Shown: piece by piece, positions 25,428-35,372 of the stretch
How the letters are laid out: each line of letters begins with the position of its first letter
Position numbering within the stretch: position 1 is the stretch's first letter
Source of the DNA: an uncultured Rhodospirillales bacterium
Lineage (GTDB): Bacteria > Pseudomonadota > Alphaproteobacteria > Reyranellales > Reyranellaceae
Direction: 5' to 3'
Length of the DNA stretch: 38,847 nt
Assembly (NCBI GenBank): GCA_902825855.1
Contig: CADECW010000002.1
Location: 68,428-107,274, forward strand
The notes under the pieces: model-generated
What the model saw: the letters and a program-made list of their open reading frames with translations, nothing else
Told to the model about the DNA's origin: nothing
The model's database searches: none
Made by a program: the position numbers and the translations under genes

Positions 25428-25452
25428 AAAACCGACTGAATAGCTCGGGTTT
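25428..25452 (-). promoter_or_regulatory. IscR type-1-like site, proximal
   Basis: On the minus strand this 25-bp stretch matches about 19 of 25 positions of the E. coli type-1 consensus (AYAGTCRRSTAT right half well kept as TTCAGTCGGTTTT). It lies 28 bp downstream of the better site and probably between the promoter and iscR. It is weaker evidence than the distal site. Confidence 0.5.
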
Positions 25453-25455
25453 AGT

Positions 25456-25480
25456 AAACCCGACTGAGTTGGTCAAGTAT
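25456..25480 (-). promoter_or_regulatory. IscR type-1 binding site overlapping a -35 box
   Basis: Read on the minus strand, ATACTTGACCAACTCAGTCG plus GGTTT matches about 22 of 25 positions of the E. coli type-1 IscR consensus. TTGACC within it is a likely -35 box, so cluster-loaded IscR would block the iscR promoter. No convincing -10 was found. The divergent alpha/beta hydrolase gene begins 72 bp away. Confidence 0.8.
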
Positions 25481-25552
25481 CAAGATTCCCCCAAAAAATG
25501 CTGCTCCGGCCCGCGTCCGGCGGCCAATAATGAGGGACAGACCGGAGTCTAG

Positions 25553-26227
25553 ATGCCTGATGTGATGTTCACCGGCCCGGAGGGTCGGCTCGAGGGGCGC
25601 TATCACCAGAGCAAGGAAGAGCACGCGCCGATCGCGCTGATCCTTCATCCGCACCCGCAATATGGCGGGACGATGAACCACAAGGTCGTGTTCTCGCTGT
25701 TCCACGTGTTCGTCAATCGCGGCTTCTCGGTGCTGCGTTTCAACACCCGCGGCGTGGGCCGCAGCCAGGGCCGCTTCGACAACGGCATGGGCGAGTTGTC
25801 GGACGCCGCCGCCGCGCTCGACTGGCTGCAGAGCATGAACGCCGATGCCAAATCGTGCTGGATCGCCGGCTACTCGTTCGGCGCCTGGATAGGCATGCAA
25901 CTCCTGATGCGCCGCCCGGAGATCGACTGCTTCGTTTCGGTGTCGCCGCCCGCCAACTCCTACGACTTCGCCTTCCTCGCCCCCTGCCCGTCCTCAGGCC
26001 TGATCGTCGGCGCGGAGAAGGACGAGGTCGTGCCGATCGCCGACATCCAGAAGCTGGTAGCACGGTTGTCGTTGCAGAAGGGCATCACCGTGGAATCGCG
26101 GACGATCAAGGGTGCCAACCATTTCTACCACGACTCGCTCGACAAGCTCGCGATAGACGTCGACAAGTACGTCGCCAAGTGCCTTGTCAATCCGCCGGGC
26201 CGCGCGACCTCCAACAAGGAGCCTTAG
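25553..26227 (+). CDS. Alpha/beta hydrolase (COG2945-type)
   Basis: A 224-residue single-domain alpha/beta hydrolase. The oxyanion strand HPHPQYGGTM (32-41), nucleophile elbow GYSFGAW with Ser108, an acid (GAEKDEVVP, Asp about 176) and His in GANHFYHD complete the triad. Members have been found near Fe-S and desulfurase genes in alphaproteobacteria, but no substrate is established. It is divergent from iscR, so IscR sites in the shared 236-bp gap could also control it. It ends one base from the convergent anmK stop. Confidence 0.9.
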   Translation: MPDVMFTGPEGRLEGRYHQSKEEHAPIALILHPHPQYGGTMNHKVVFSLFHVFVNRGFSVLRFNTRGVGRSQGRFDNGMGELSDAAAALDWLQSMNADAKSCWIAGYSFGAWIGMQLLMRRPEIDCFVSVSPPANSYDFAFLAPCPSSGLIVGAEKDEVVPIADIQKLVARLSLQKGITVESRTIKGANHFYHDSLDKLAIDVDKYVAKCLVNPPGRATSNKEP

Positions 26228-26228
26228 A

Positions 26229-27296
26229 TCAAGGCTCGTCCAGACGGCCACCGCTGAGCGGGCGTGGCACGCCCGTCGTTCCCGGAAAAGTGATCGGCAG
26301 GCCGCGCAGCGAGCGCACGGCCAGAAACGCAAACGCCTGCGCTTCCAGGGCATCGCCGTTCCAGCCGAGGCTGTCGGCTGTGACCACCTTGTCGCGCGTC
26401 TCCATGGCGATGGCCTGCAGCAAGGTCGGATTGCGCGCGCCGCCGCCCGAGATCACCCACTGCACAACGGGCATCGGGAAGTGACGTGCCGCCAGCGCAA
26501 TGGCGCGCGCCGTGCCGCGAGTGAGCGTCGCTGCTCCGTCGGCAACGCTGAGACCGTCAGCCCATCTGTCGTTGAAGTCGCCGCGATCGAGCGACTTGGG
26601 CGGTTTCACCACGAAATAGCGATGTTCGCTGAAGCGCTCGACGCGGGCGCGATCGACCTTGCCCGAAGCCGCGAGCGCACCGTCGCGGTCGAAGCGCAGG
26701 CCGGCACGCCGCGCGCACCAGTCGTCGATCGGCGCATTGCCCGGTCCGGTGTCGAAGGCCAGCAGCGAGCCGTCGGCGCCGATCCAGGTCACGTTGCCGA
26801 CGCCGCCGATATTCACCACGGCGAGCGGCTTCTGCAAATCATGCGCCAGCGCGGCGTGAAAGACCGGCACCAGCGGCGCACCCTGCCCGCCTGCCTTCAC
26901 GTCGGCGATTCGCAAGTGGCTCACCACTTTCACGCCGGTCGCACGCGCAAGGGCCGCGCCGTCACCGATCTGCCAGGTGAAGCGCCGCTCCGGCCGATGA
27001 GTGATCGTCTGTCCGTGGAAGCCAACGACATCGAGCGTCGCGAGCGGCGTGCCGCATTCCTGCGACCAGCGTCTCACGGCCGCGATATGCGCATCGGTCA
27101 CCGCCTGCTCGGCGGCGACTGTGGCCTCGTTCGGCTTGTCCGCCCCGAAGGCGCCGCGGATCTGGCGCCGCACGTCGTCGGCATAGGGCACTGTCAGAAA
27201 GGAGCCGGACGAGGTCAGGCGCTCGCCGTCGGTCTCGATCAGAGCCACGTCCACGCCGTCGACCGACGTGCCGCTCATGAGGCCAAGAGCGCGCAT
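26229..27296 (-). CDS. anmK: Anhydro-N-acetylmuramic acid kinase
   Basis: A 355-residue sugar kinase that recycles cell-wall anhydroMurNAc to MurNAc-6-phosphate using ATP. The N-terminal GLMSGTSVDGVDVAL (5-19) binds phosphate, the middle has GFHGQT and VNIGGVGNVT, and FDTGPGNAPIDDW supplies the catalytic-aspartate region; WVISGGGARNPTLL is the adenosine part. I prefer ATG27296 because AAGGAAG sits about 8 nt before it; the GTG at 27305 would be too close to it. It diverges from tyrS across a 153-bp gap. Confidence 0.95.
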   Translation of the reverse strand: MRALGLMSGTSVDGVDVALIETDGERLTSSGSFLTVPYADDVRRQIRGAFGADKPNEATVAAEQAVTDAHIAAVRRWSQECGTPLATLDVVGFHGQTITHRPERRFTWQIGDGAALARATGVKVVSHLRIADVKAGGQGAPLVPVFHAALAHDLQKPLAVVNIGGVGNVTWIGADGSLLAFDTGPGNAPIDDWCARRAGLRFDRDGALAASGKVDRARVERFSEHRYFVVKPPKSLDRGDFNDRWADGLSVADGAATLTRGTARAIALAARHFPMPVVQWVISGGGARNPTLLQAIAMETRDKVVTADSLGWNGDALEAQAFAFLAVRSLRGLPITFPGTTGVPRPLSGGRLDEP

Positions 27297-27449
27297 CACA
27301 CCCACTTCCTTTTGCAGATGAGTGACGGCTTCCGCCCGTTGCAGGCCAATTCGACCCGTTGTTCCTTCAGGTTGGCCAACTCGCGCTCCGTTGAGGCCCG
27401 GTCGGTGCCGTGTTAAACCCCCGGCCCCCTAGGGACAACAGGCGAAGAG

Positions 27450-28703
27450 ATGGCGGCCTTCAAGTCGGACTTCATGCGGATCGTGCACGAGCGCGGCATG
27501 GTCCATCAGTGCAGCGACGCGACGCGGCTCGACGAGTTGCTCGCGAGCGGCGTCCGGACGGCCTATATCGGCTTCGACTGCACCGCCGATTCCCTGCATG
27601 TCGGGTCGCTGCTGCAGATCATGATGCTCCGCTGGTGGCAGAAGGCCGGCCATCGGCCGATCACCCTGATGGGCGGCGGCACCACCAAGGTCGGCGATCC
27701 GTCGTTCCGCGATGAGGCGCGCCCGCTGCTCTCCGAGGAACAGATCAACAGCAACATGGCAGGCATCAAGCAGGTCTTCGAGAAGTACCTGAAGTTCGGC
27801 AACGGATCGACCGACGCGGTCATGGTCAACAATGCCGACTGGCTCGACAGCCTGCTCTACATCCCGATGCTGCGCGAGGTCGGCCGGCACTTCTCGGTCA
27901 ACCGCATGCTCAGCATGGATTCGGTGAAGCTGAGACTCGAGCGCGACCAGCCGTTCAGCTTCCTCGAATTCAACTACATGATCCTGCAATCCTACGACTT
28001 CGCCGAGCTGCACAAGCGGCAGGACTGCATCCTGCAGATGGGCGGCTCCGACCAGTGGGGCAACATCGTCATGGGCGTCGATCTCGGCCGCCGCCTGCAG
28101 AGCGCCGAACTGTTCGCGCTGACGACGCCGCTGATCGCAACCTCGTCCGGCGCCAAGATGGGCAAGACCATGGCTGGCGCCGTGTGGCTGAATGCCGAGC
28201 GCGTCTCCGCCTACGACTTCTGGCAATACTGGCGCAACACGGAGGACGAGGACGTCGGCCGCTTCCTCAAGCTTTTCACCGAGATGCCACTCGACGAGGT
28301 CGCACGGCTCGTGGCGTTGAAAGGTCAGGAGATCAACGAGGCCAAGAAAATCCTCGCCACGGAGATCACGGCGTTGGCGCACGGTCGCGCGGCCGCCGAG
28401 CAAGCAGCCGAAACCGCGCGCCGCACCTTCGAGGAAGGCGCCCGCGCCGAGTCGCTTCCCACCGTCAGCGTGGCGAGAACGCGGCTCGCCGCCGGGGTCC
28501 CGGCGTTCGAGTTGCTGCACGAAGCCGGCCTGGCGGAGAGCCGCAACGAGGCGCGCAAGCTGATCAAGGGCGGCGGTGGGCGGCTGAACGACAAGCCGAT
28601 CGCCGGCGATACCGTGACGGTGGGCGAAGGCGACCTCGATTCCTCCGGCACGCTGAAGCTCTCGGCCGGCCGCAAGCGCCACGTGCTGGTTCGCGCCGTC
28701 TGA
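27450..28703 (+). CDS. tyrS: Tyrosyl-tRNA synthetase
   Basis: A 417-residue class I aminoacyl-tRNA synthetase. HVGS (50-53) is the HIGH motif, AKMGKT (235-240) the KMSKS-type loop, with the central [10 protein letters not shown] (196-205) tyrosine/AMP-binding motif. The C-terminal S4 RNA-binding domain (about 350-415) contains [13 protein letters not shown]. This is the bacterial TyrRS short-loop (TyrS) type. It is convergent with the YhdP-like gene, with only 3 bp between the stops, and diverges from anmK. GAGATGG at the start gives a weak ribosome site. Confidence 0.97.
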   Translation: MAAFKSDFMRIVHERGMVHQCSDATRLDELLASGVRTAYIGFDCTADSLHVGSLLQIMMLRWWQKAGHRPITLMGGGTTKVGDPSFRDEARPLLSEEQINSNMAGIKQVFEKYLKFGNGSTDAVMVNNADWLDSLLYIPMLREVGRHFSVNRMLSMDSVKLRLERDQPFSFLEFNYMILQSYDFAELHKRQDCILQMGGSDQWGNIVMGVDLGRRLQSAELFALTTPLIATSSGAKMGKTMAGAVWLNAERVSAYDFWQYWRNTEDEDVGRFLKLFTEMPLDEVARLVALKGQEINEAKKILATEITALAHGRAAAEQAAETARRTFEEGARAESLPTVSVARTRLAAGVPAFELLHEAGLAESRNEARKLIKGGGGRLNDKPIAGDTVTVGEGDLDSSGTLKLSAGRKRHVLVRAV

Positions 28704-28706
28704 AGT

Positions 28707-31700
28707 CTAAGGGGCGCGCAGCATCTCCGGTGACTGCGGCACCTGGACGGCGTCGGGCGAAGAGGTGAAGAGTTCGCGCAGGGCGCCGGGAGTCATCGCC
28801 GACATCATGTTGACGTCGGTCTTGAGGTCGTCGAGCGGGCCGGAGAGCTGGTAGGAAACGGCGAACACCCCGCCGTCCTTGCCGCCGGTCAGCAACGGGC
28901 CGAGCAGGGGCACGTTCGACAGCAGGTTGTTCAAAGCAAAGGCCGGCACGACGATGCCGGCGAGCCTGGCGGTGTCGTTGCCGATATCCACATAGCCCTG
29001 GGCGGTGAGCCCGATCGACTGTCCGCTTGTGCGGCCGTTCTTGATGTTGATGCGATCGCCCACCTTCGAAATCTTGGCGTCGAGGCTGTCGAACTGCTGC
29101 AGCGCATTGCCGCCTCGATTCAAGCCGTCGATGGCCGAGTTCAGCGTTCCGATGTTGGGGCGCGCTGCCACCCGCTGCAGCCGGAACGGCCCTACCTTGA
29201 GGAAACCGTCGAGCGGCGAGCCGGCGGCGGCATCGTTGTACAGGCCCTCGATGTGGAGATAGCCGTTGACCAGTCCGTCGAGCCAACCGGCGTCCGTCAA
29301 CAATTGACCAAAATTGGCGACGTAGAAGAAGAGCTTGCGGTTCTGCCCTTGCGGCGTGACGCGAAAGGTCGAGCCCTTGCCGGCGCCGATAGACAGGTCG
29401 GCGGCAGCGATGCGCTCGCCGGCCAGCGCCAGGACGCCATTGACGTAGCCCAGCGTGCCGCGCTTGGTCAGAAGCCGCTGGATCTGCAGGTTGAACCTGG
29501 TGCTGGAGCGCCCCTGCGCAGCAGTGCCTGCCGGATCCTTGGCCGCCATGTCGTCGCGCGCCTTGATCATGGTGTACACCCGCGGCAACTCGAGCGTGGG
29601 ACCGCGCAGCGAGACTTCGACGCCGCCCGGGGTGCGCTTCCAGTCGCCCGCGACATCGGTCTGGCCGAGCCTGATCTGGTTCACGGTGATCTGCTGAAGG
29701 GCGTTATCGCCGCTGAAGCGCACCTGGCCCTTGCCACTCAGCCCGTTGCTGTGGGCGTCGAAATCGAGGGTCGTGAGCTTGCCTCCAGCGGCAAGCTTCA
29801 TGGTCATCTGGACCTGGCCTTCGGTGCCCGGCTGCTTGGTCCAGTCGAGCGGCACGACCTCGGCCCTGGCCGGCTTGATGTCGAAGCGGCCGACCACCTC
29901 GCCTGTGCCGTTGGTCGCCACCTGATAGGAGAGAGTCGTGCCAACCGGTCCGCTGAGATAGGGCTCGGGCGACGGGAAGCCTGCCTTGGCGACCACAGCC
30001 GTCGACACCGTGCCCTTGAGTTCGTAGCGCCGACGGAATGCGACCTTGGGGCCGAACAGCTCGCGCCAGCCGATCTCCACGACATTGCCGTCGAGCTTGC
30101 CGGTGCCGTTGACGCTCAGCTCGGAGCCACCGTACTTGATCCGCGCCGTGGCGTCGGAAAGATCGGCGTCGCCGATCGCGCCGCGCAGCGAGAAATGTGT
30201 CAGCGACGCCTCGGCCTTGAGGTCGAGGTCGGCGACGCTCAGCGCATTCAGCAAAGGGAAGGCAATCGACACGTCGACCGCCACATCGCCGCCGAGCCGG
30301 CGGTAATCGTAGAGCACGTCCTTCGGCAGGCCGAGCTTGGGCCGCGCCAGGAAGCGGATGACGTCCTGCGCAGAGCCGGTGATCGGCATGCGGATGGCGG
30401 CGTGCTGCGACGGCCCGTCGAGCCCGCTGAGATCGATGGTGGCGCCGGCAGTCTTGAGACCGACCGCGGTCCCGCTCACCACGTCGAAATGCAACGTGCC
30501 GCCCTCGTAGCGCGCCTTGCCCGACACGCCCTCTAGCTCGGGCATGTGCGGCATGTAGCGTACTCTCATGTCGCGGTAGTCGATCAGGCCGACCAGGCGG
30601 TCGACCTTAAGCTCGGCCATGTCGTTGCCCGGCGCGCTCAGCGCGAACTCGGCGGCGATGTCGATCTCGCCCTTGCTGAGATTGCTGAGCGCCCAGCTCC
30701 GCCCGCCGGCCGCGAACTCGAGCGGCCAGTAGTCACCCAGCCGGTCGACCGGGACCTGCCGCACCTCGGCGCGCCCGGAGAATGACTGCCCTTCGGCCTT
30801 GCGCTCTCCGGCGCCGGCGAACGATATCTTCGTGGCACCGAAGTCAATGTCGACATGATCGATCTTGGCCGTGTGCGTTGCCGCGTCGACGGTGGCCCTC
30901 GCACTGACCGACTTGACGATGTGCGAGGCCGGCAGAACGCCAGGAAGCGTCACCCGGCCGTTGCCGCCGGTGACATCGAAGGCGACGCTGCGCACCTCGC
31001 CGTGACCGTCGGCCTCGATATGCAGGCGGCCCGACAGGGCAATGTCGACACCGCGCAGCAAAACGACGTCAGGTGACAGGTCGGCCAGCATCGACGGCTT
31101 GAAGCCGTCGACGGAGGCGTCGAGCAAGATGCGGCTGCGATCGCGGGTGTAGACGCCGGACAGCGAGACGTCGACCCAGTTGCCGGCATCGCCGGTCAGT
31201 CGCGCCGACGCCGCCATCCTGACGCCGGCGGCATCGCGCTTCAGGCGGCCGCGCGCCGCAGGCGCCGTCCAGGTGAGCCCGGTCTTGACGTCGCGCAGCG
31301 TGACCTTGGCCCGCTCGATCAGGATCATGTCGAGCTGGCCGATCAGCGAATCGTAGTTGGGCTCGGCCATGAGCTGCTCGATCAGCAGTACCAGTGCCTC
31401 GCCCTGCGATTCGGCGTCGGAGGACGTGAATATCCGACGCAGCATGCCCCCGTCGCGGGTGATGTCGGCTTCGATCGTCGGCCCCTCGATCGTGACCGTG
31501 TTCGGCAGGAACATGCCCTGCAGGACGTTTCGGGCATCGAAGGTCACAGAAGCGGTCGGGATCGAGGCGACCACCTGGTGCTCGCCCGTAACGAAACGGA
31601 TGCCGTTGAACACCAGCCGCATGGGCTGGCTGATGCCCCCCCATTCCAAGGCGATACGTTCTATCTCAGGCTTGATGTCGTTGCCCGGCACATCGGCCGC

Positions 31701-31841
31701 CTGGGCAATGCGGTGCTTGAGGAAGTCGAGGTCGACGGGACCTTCCATCAGGCGAATCGCAGCCACCAGGACGAGGGCAGCGACGGCGAAGACGATGCCG
31801 CCAACGACCTTGATGCATACCCGGTACGTTCGTCTGATCAA
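28707..31841 (-). CDS. YhdP/AsmA-like envelope protein (DUF3971, AsmA C-terminal)
   Basis: A protein of about 1044 residues. An N-terminal membrane anchor (CIKVVGGIVFAVAALVLVAA, about residues 9-28) precedes a very long beta-rich periplasmic body with repeated amphipathic strands and an AsmA-type C terminus (GYVDIGNDTARLAGIVVPAF). This matches bridge-like lipid transfer proteins of the YhdP/AsmA group that move phospholipid to the outer membrane. No ATG suits the N terminus. I infer TTG31841 just before IRRTYR; the ORF continuing to 31976 would overlap glnE. It is divergent from glnE and convergent with tyrS. Confidence 0.82.
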   Translation of the reverse strand: MIRRTYRVCIKVVGGIVFAVAALVLVAAIRLMEGPVDLDFLKHRIAQAADVPGNDIKPEIERIALEWGGISQPMRLVFNGIRFVTGEHQVVASIPTASVTFDARNVLQGMFLPNTVTIEGPTIEADITRDGGMLRRIFTSSDAESQGEALVLLIEQLMAEPNYDSLIGQLDMILIERAKVTLRDVKTGLTWTAPAARGRLKRDAAGVRMAASARLTGDAGNWVDVSLSGVYTRDRSRILLDASVDGFKPSMLADLSPDVVLLRGVDIALSGRLHIEADGHGEVRSVAFDVTGGNGRVTLPGVLPASHIVKSVSARATVDAATHTAKIDHVDIDFGATKISFAGAGERKAEGQSFSGRAEVRQVPVDRLGDYWPLEFAAGGRSWALSNLSKGEIDIAAEFALSAPGNDMAELKVDRLVGLIDYRDMRVRYMPHMPELEGVSGKARYEGGTLHFDVVSGTAVGLKTAGATIDLSGLDGPSQHAAIRMPITGSAQDVIRFLARPKLGLPKDVLYDYRRLGGDVAVDVSIAFPLLNALSVADLDLKAEASLTHFSLRGAIGDADLSDATARIKYGGSELSVNGTGKLDGNVVEIGWRELFGPKVAFRRRYELKGTVSTAVVAKAGFPSPEPYLSGPVGTTLSYQVATNGTGEVVGRFDIKPARAEVVPLDWTKQPGTEGQVQMTMKLAAGGKLTTLDFDAHSNGLSGKGQVRFSGDNALQQITVNQIRLGQTDVAGDWKRTPGGVEVSLRGPTLELPRVYTMIKARDDMAAKDPAGTAAQGRSSTRFNLQIQRLLTKRGTLGYVNGVLALAGERIAAADLSIGAGKGSTFRVTPQGQNRKLFFYVANFGQLLTDAGWLDGLVNGYLHIEGLYNDAAAGSPLDGFLKVGPFRLQRVAARPNIGTLNSAIDGLNRGGNALQQFDSLDAKISKVGDRINIKNGRTSGQSIGLTAQGYVDIGNDTARLAGIVVPAFALNNLLSNVPLLGPLLTGGKDGGVFAVSYQLSGPLDDLKTDVNMMSAMTPGALRELFTSSPDAVQVPQSPEMLRAP

Positions 31842-31932
31842 AGGGTGGTATTTCCCGCTTCTTGACGATGACGACGCGCCTAGGCAAGCGTGCCGCCGGA
31901 CACGAGAACAACTTAACCGACCGGCACACCGT

Positions 31933-34890
31933 ATGTCTTGGCTTTCGATCGACCGCCTGCCGCGACCGCACGACACCGAGCGCCGCGACGTGGCGTGGAC
32001 CAGATGGAACGAAGCAGCGTCACGGCCCGACGATCCAACTCACGTGGCGCTCCTCGATGCCTTGTTCGGCAACAGCCCGTATCTGTCCGAAACAGCCATA
32101 CAAAACCCGACTTTTATGACCGATCTGTGGCGTCGCGGTCCCGATGCCGTGCGCAGCGACCTGGCGGCCGAACTCGCTGCCGTGCAATCCGGCGCACGCG
32201 ACGGCAGCCTCCCCGGCGTCGTCGCCACGGCGCTGCGCCAGCTCAAACGCCGAGTTGCGCTCGCGGTTGCCGTCGCCGACATCGCCGAAGCCTGGTCGCT
32301 CGAGCAGGTGACCGGCGAGCTCACCGCTTTCGCCTCCGGCTGTCTCGATGCGCTCACCGATTCGATCCTCCTTCAGCTCGCCCGCGACGGTCAGCTCGGC
32401 ATCGGCAGCGACCCCTCGGCCGCCGCCCTCACCGTGCTCGGCATGGGCAAGCTCGGCGCCGGCGAGCTCAATTACTCGAGCGACATCGACCTGATCCTGC
32501 TCTACGACCGCGACGCTGCGGCGCTAGCCGGCAACGACCAGCTGTCGCGCCACTTCGTGCGGGCCGCGCGCATGCTGGTCCAGCTGATGTCGGAGACCTC
32601 GGCCGACGGCTATATCTTCCGCACCGACCTCAGGCTGCGCCCCGACCCGGGCTCGACCCCGCTTGCCATGTCGGTGCAGGCCGCCGAGCTCTACTACGAG
32701 AGCGTCGGTCAGAACTGGGAACGCGCCGCCATGATCAAGGCCCACCCGGTAGCCGGCAACCGCGCCGTTGGCGCGACCTTCCTCGGCGACCTCACGCCCT
32801 ATATCTGGCGAAAGCATCTCGACTTTGCAGCGATCCACGACATTCATTCGATCAAGCGCCAGATCGACGCCCATCGCGGCGGCAGCACCGTCAAGGTGCT
32901 CGGCCACAACGTGAAGCTGGGACGCGGCGGTATCCGCGAGATCGAGTTCTTCGCCCAGACCCAGCAACTGATCTTCGGCGGCCGCAATCCGGTGCTGCGC
33001 CACCGGGCGACCTGCGAGACGCTGCGCGCGCTCGCCGCCACGGGCCACATCGCACCCTCCGCTGCCGACGAGCTGATCGAGGCCTACGGCTTCCTGCGCA
33101 AGGTCGAGCACCGCCTGCAGATGGTCGACGACCGACAGACCCATAGCCTGCCCAACGACGAGGCCGGCGTGGCCGCCATCGCCACCTTCCTGGGCTATGC
33201 CGATTCGCAGTCGTTTCAGAAGGACCTGCTCGACCGTCTGCACTGCGTCGAAGGCCACTACGCGCACCTGTTCGAGGAGGCGCCGAGCCTCGCCGGCCCC
33301 GGCGGCAACCTGGTTTTCACCGGCACCGACGACGATCCGGGCACGCTGGCGACGCTGCGGACGCTGGGCTTCCGTGATCCTTCGGCGGCGGCCGGGATCG
33401 TCCGGCGTTGGCACCACGGCCGCTACCGCTCGACCGCCACCGCCCGCGCCCGCGAGCTGCTGACCGAGCTGATGCCCGGCCTGCTGAAGGCCCTGGGCTC
33501 GACCGCCGCGCCCGATCAGGCGCTGCTGAACTTCGATCTCTTCCTCGGCAACCTGCCGGCCGGCATCCAGCTCTTCTCGCTGTTCAAGTCCAATCCCGCT
33601 CTGCTCGACCTGGTGGCCGCGATCATGGGCAGCGCTCCTGGTCTGGCGGCCCATCTGTCGCGCCGCACCCTCCTGCTCGATTCGGTGCTATCGCCCGCCT
33701 TCTACCTGCCGCTGCCGCCGGCCGAGGAGATGCAGGCCGACCTCACCAGGCAGCTCAGCAACGTCGAACACGAGCAGGACATTCTCGACCTGGCTCGGCG
33801 CTGGGCCAACGACCGTCGCTTTCAGGTGGGCGTGCAGCAGCTCAAGGCGATCGTGCGGCCGACCCAGGCGGGCCTCGCCTACTCCGACGTCGCCGCTGCT
33901 ACGATCTCCGCGGTGTGCGATCGCGTTGAGCGGCTGTTCGCCGAGTCCCACGGCGGCTTTCGCGGCCAGCGGCTGGCAGTGCTGGGAATGGGCAAGCTCG
34001 GCAGCCGCGAGATGTCGGCCACCTCCGATCTCGACCTGATCTTCGTCTACAACATCCCTCCCGATCTCGAAGCGTCGGACGGCCGTCAGCCCTTGGCGCC
34101 GATCCAGTACTACACCCGCCTCAGCGCCAAGATCGTGACGGCGCTCACCGCCCATACCAACGAGGGCGCATTGTACGAGGTCGACATGCGCCTGCGGCCG
34201 TCCGGCCGCGCCGGCCCTCTCGCCAATTCGCTGGCAGGCTTCGAGAGCTATCATGCGCAGTCGGCCTGGACGTGGGAGCATATGGCCTTGACGCGCGCCC
34301 GCGTGATCCATGGGCCAGCCGCCCTGATCGAGCGGCTGGCCGACATCGTCAAGAGCACGCTGTGCCGGCCGCGCGATGCGCTCGCCCTGGTGCGCGACGT
34401 CGCCGACATGCGCGACCGAATCGCCCGCCACGCGCCGCCCAAGAGCCCATGGGACTTCAAGCACCTGCCGGGCGGGCTGTTCGACATCGACTTCGTGGCA
34501 CAGTACCTGGCGTTGCGCCACGCCGCCGAGCGGCCTGACCTGCTCGATCCACATCCGGCCGAGATGCTGCGCCGTGCCGCCGATGCCGGCTTCATCGAAA
34601 GCGCCGATGCCGAGCGCCTGCGCGCCACCCGCACGCTGCTGTCCGACGTGCAGAGCCTGCTGCGCCTCACCCTGAACGGCGATGAAGCGGCTTTCGACGA
34701 GGCGAAGGCTCCCGAAGGCCAGCGCCGCCTCATCGCCGTCACCGAGGATGCCGGCGACCTTGCCGAGTTGCGCGAGCGCATCTCGGCTGAAACCGCGGCG
34801 GCCCGTGCTATATACCGGCGCATCGTCGAGCAGCCGGCACGCGACGCCGGCTGGCAGGCCCGCACCGACGACAGGAGGAGCGACGGATGA
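31933..34890 (+). CDS. glnE: Bifunctional glutamine synthetase adenylyltransferase/adenylyl-removing enzyme
   Basis: A 985-residue enzyme, normal for GlnE. The N-terminal nucleotidyltransferase domain has GMGKLGAGELNYSSDIDL (170-187), with metal ligands Asp184 and Asp186, and removes AMP from glutamine synthetase; the second domain has GMGKLGSREMSATSDLDL near residue 685 and adds it. It therefore tunes nitrogen assimilation in response to PII. ATG31933 starts MSWLSIDR. It is followed by bcp with an ATGA overlap, an arrangement that couples their translation. Confidence 0.96.
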   Translation: MSWLSIDRLPRPHDTERRDVAWTRWNEAASRPDDPTHVALLDALFGNSPYLSETAIQNPTFMTDLWRRGPDAVRSDLAAELAAVQSGARDGSLPGVVATALRQLKRRVALAVAVADIAEAWSLEQVTGELTAFASGCLDALTDSILLQLARDGQLGIGSDPSAAALTVLGMGKLGAGELNYSSDIDLILLYDRDAAALAGNDQLSRHFVRAARMLVQLMSETSADGYIFRTDLRLRPDPGSTPLAMSVQAAELYYESVGQNWERAAMIKAHPVAGNRAVGATFLGDLTPYIWRKHLDFAAIHDIHSIKRQIDAHRGGSTVKVLGHNVKLGRGGIREIEFFAQTQQLIFGGRNPVLRHRATCETLRALAATGHIAPSAADELIEAYGFLRKVEHRLQMVDDRQTHSLPNDEAGVAAIATFLGYADSQSFQKDLLDRLHCVEGHYAHLFEEAPSLAGPGGNLVFTGTDDDPGTLATLRTLGFRDPSAAAGIVRRWHHGRYRSTATARARELLTELMPGLLKALGSTAAPDQALLNFDLFLGNLPAGIQLFSLFKSNPALLDLVAAIMGSAPGLAAHLSRRTLLLDSVLSPAFYLPLPPAEEMQADLTRQLSNVEHEQDILDLARRWANDRRFQVGVQQLKAIVRPTQAGLAYSDVAAATISAVCDRVERLFAESHGGFRGQRLAVLGMGKLGSREMSATSDLDLIFVYNIPPDLEASDGRQPLAPIQYYTRLSAKIVTALTAHTNEGALYEVDMRLRPSGRAGPLANSLAGFESYHAQSAWTWEHMALTRARVIHGPAALIERLADIVKSTLCRPRDALALVRDVADMRDRIARHAPPKSPWDFKHLPGGLFDIDFVAQYLALRHAAERPDLLDPHPAEMLRRAADAGFIESADAERLRATRTLLSDVQSLLRLTLNGDEAAFDEAKAPEGQRRLIAVTEDAGDLAELRERISAETAAARAIYRRIVEQPARDAGWQARTDDRRSDG

Positions 34891-35351
34891 GTGTCGAGGA
34901 AGGCAAGAAAGCGCCCGATTTCAGCGCGGCGACCGACGGCGGCAAGAAGCTGAAGCTGTCGGAGCTGCGCGGCAAGCCGGTAGTGCTCTACTTCTATCCC
35001 AAGGACGACACGTCGGGCTGCACCGCGCAGGCCTGCGGCTTTCGCGATGCCCTGCCCGATTTCGGCAAGCTGAAGACGCAAGTGATCGGCGTCAGCAAGG
35101 ACAGCGTCGAAAAGCACGACAAGTTCAAGAAGAAGTACGGGCTCAACTTCCCCCTGGTGTCCGACGAGGATGGCAAGATCTGCGAGAAGTACGGCACCTG
35201 GGTCGAAAAGAGCCTTTATGGCCGCAAATACATGGGCATCGAGCGTGCCACTTTCCTGATCGACAAGACCGGCACGGTGGCCAAGGTCTGGCACAAGGTA
35301 AAGGTGCCGGGCCATGTCGACGAGGTGATGAAGGCGCTGAAGGTTCTGTAG
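34887..35351 (+). CDS. bcp: Thiol peroxidase, peroxiredoxin Q/BCP
   Basis: A 154-residue peroxiredoxin that reduces hydroperoxides with thioredoxin. The peroxidatic Cys45 is in DDTSGCTAQACGF, and Cys50 is the resolving cysteine as in E. coli BCP, giving an intramolecular disulfide. YFYPKDDTSGC is the family core. It overlaps the glnE stop by 4 bp (ATGA); GACAGGAGGAG before the start is a strong ribosome site. It stands 154 bp from the convergent Bug protein gene, with an inverted repeat between. Confidence 0.96.
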   Translation: MSVEEGKKAPDFSAATDGGKKLKLSELRGKPVVLYFYPKDDTSGCTAQACGFRDALPDFGKLKTQVIGVSKDSVEKHDKFKKKYGLNFPLVSDEDGKICEKYGTWVEKSLYGRKYMGIERATFLIDKTGTVAKVWHKVKVPGHVDEVMKALKVL

Positions 35352-35372
35352 CCCGCGGAGGGGCCGAAAAAT

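Noticed and set aside
29253..30536. Plus-strand ORF of 427 codons
   Set aside because: Shadow of the YhdP-like gene on the other strand.
31842..31976. Longer N terminus for the YhdP-like gene
   Set aside because: Would overlap the start of divergent glnE and adds an Arg/Ser/Cys-rich leader before the membrane anchor.
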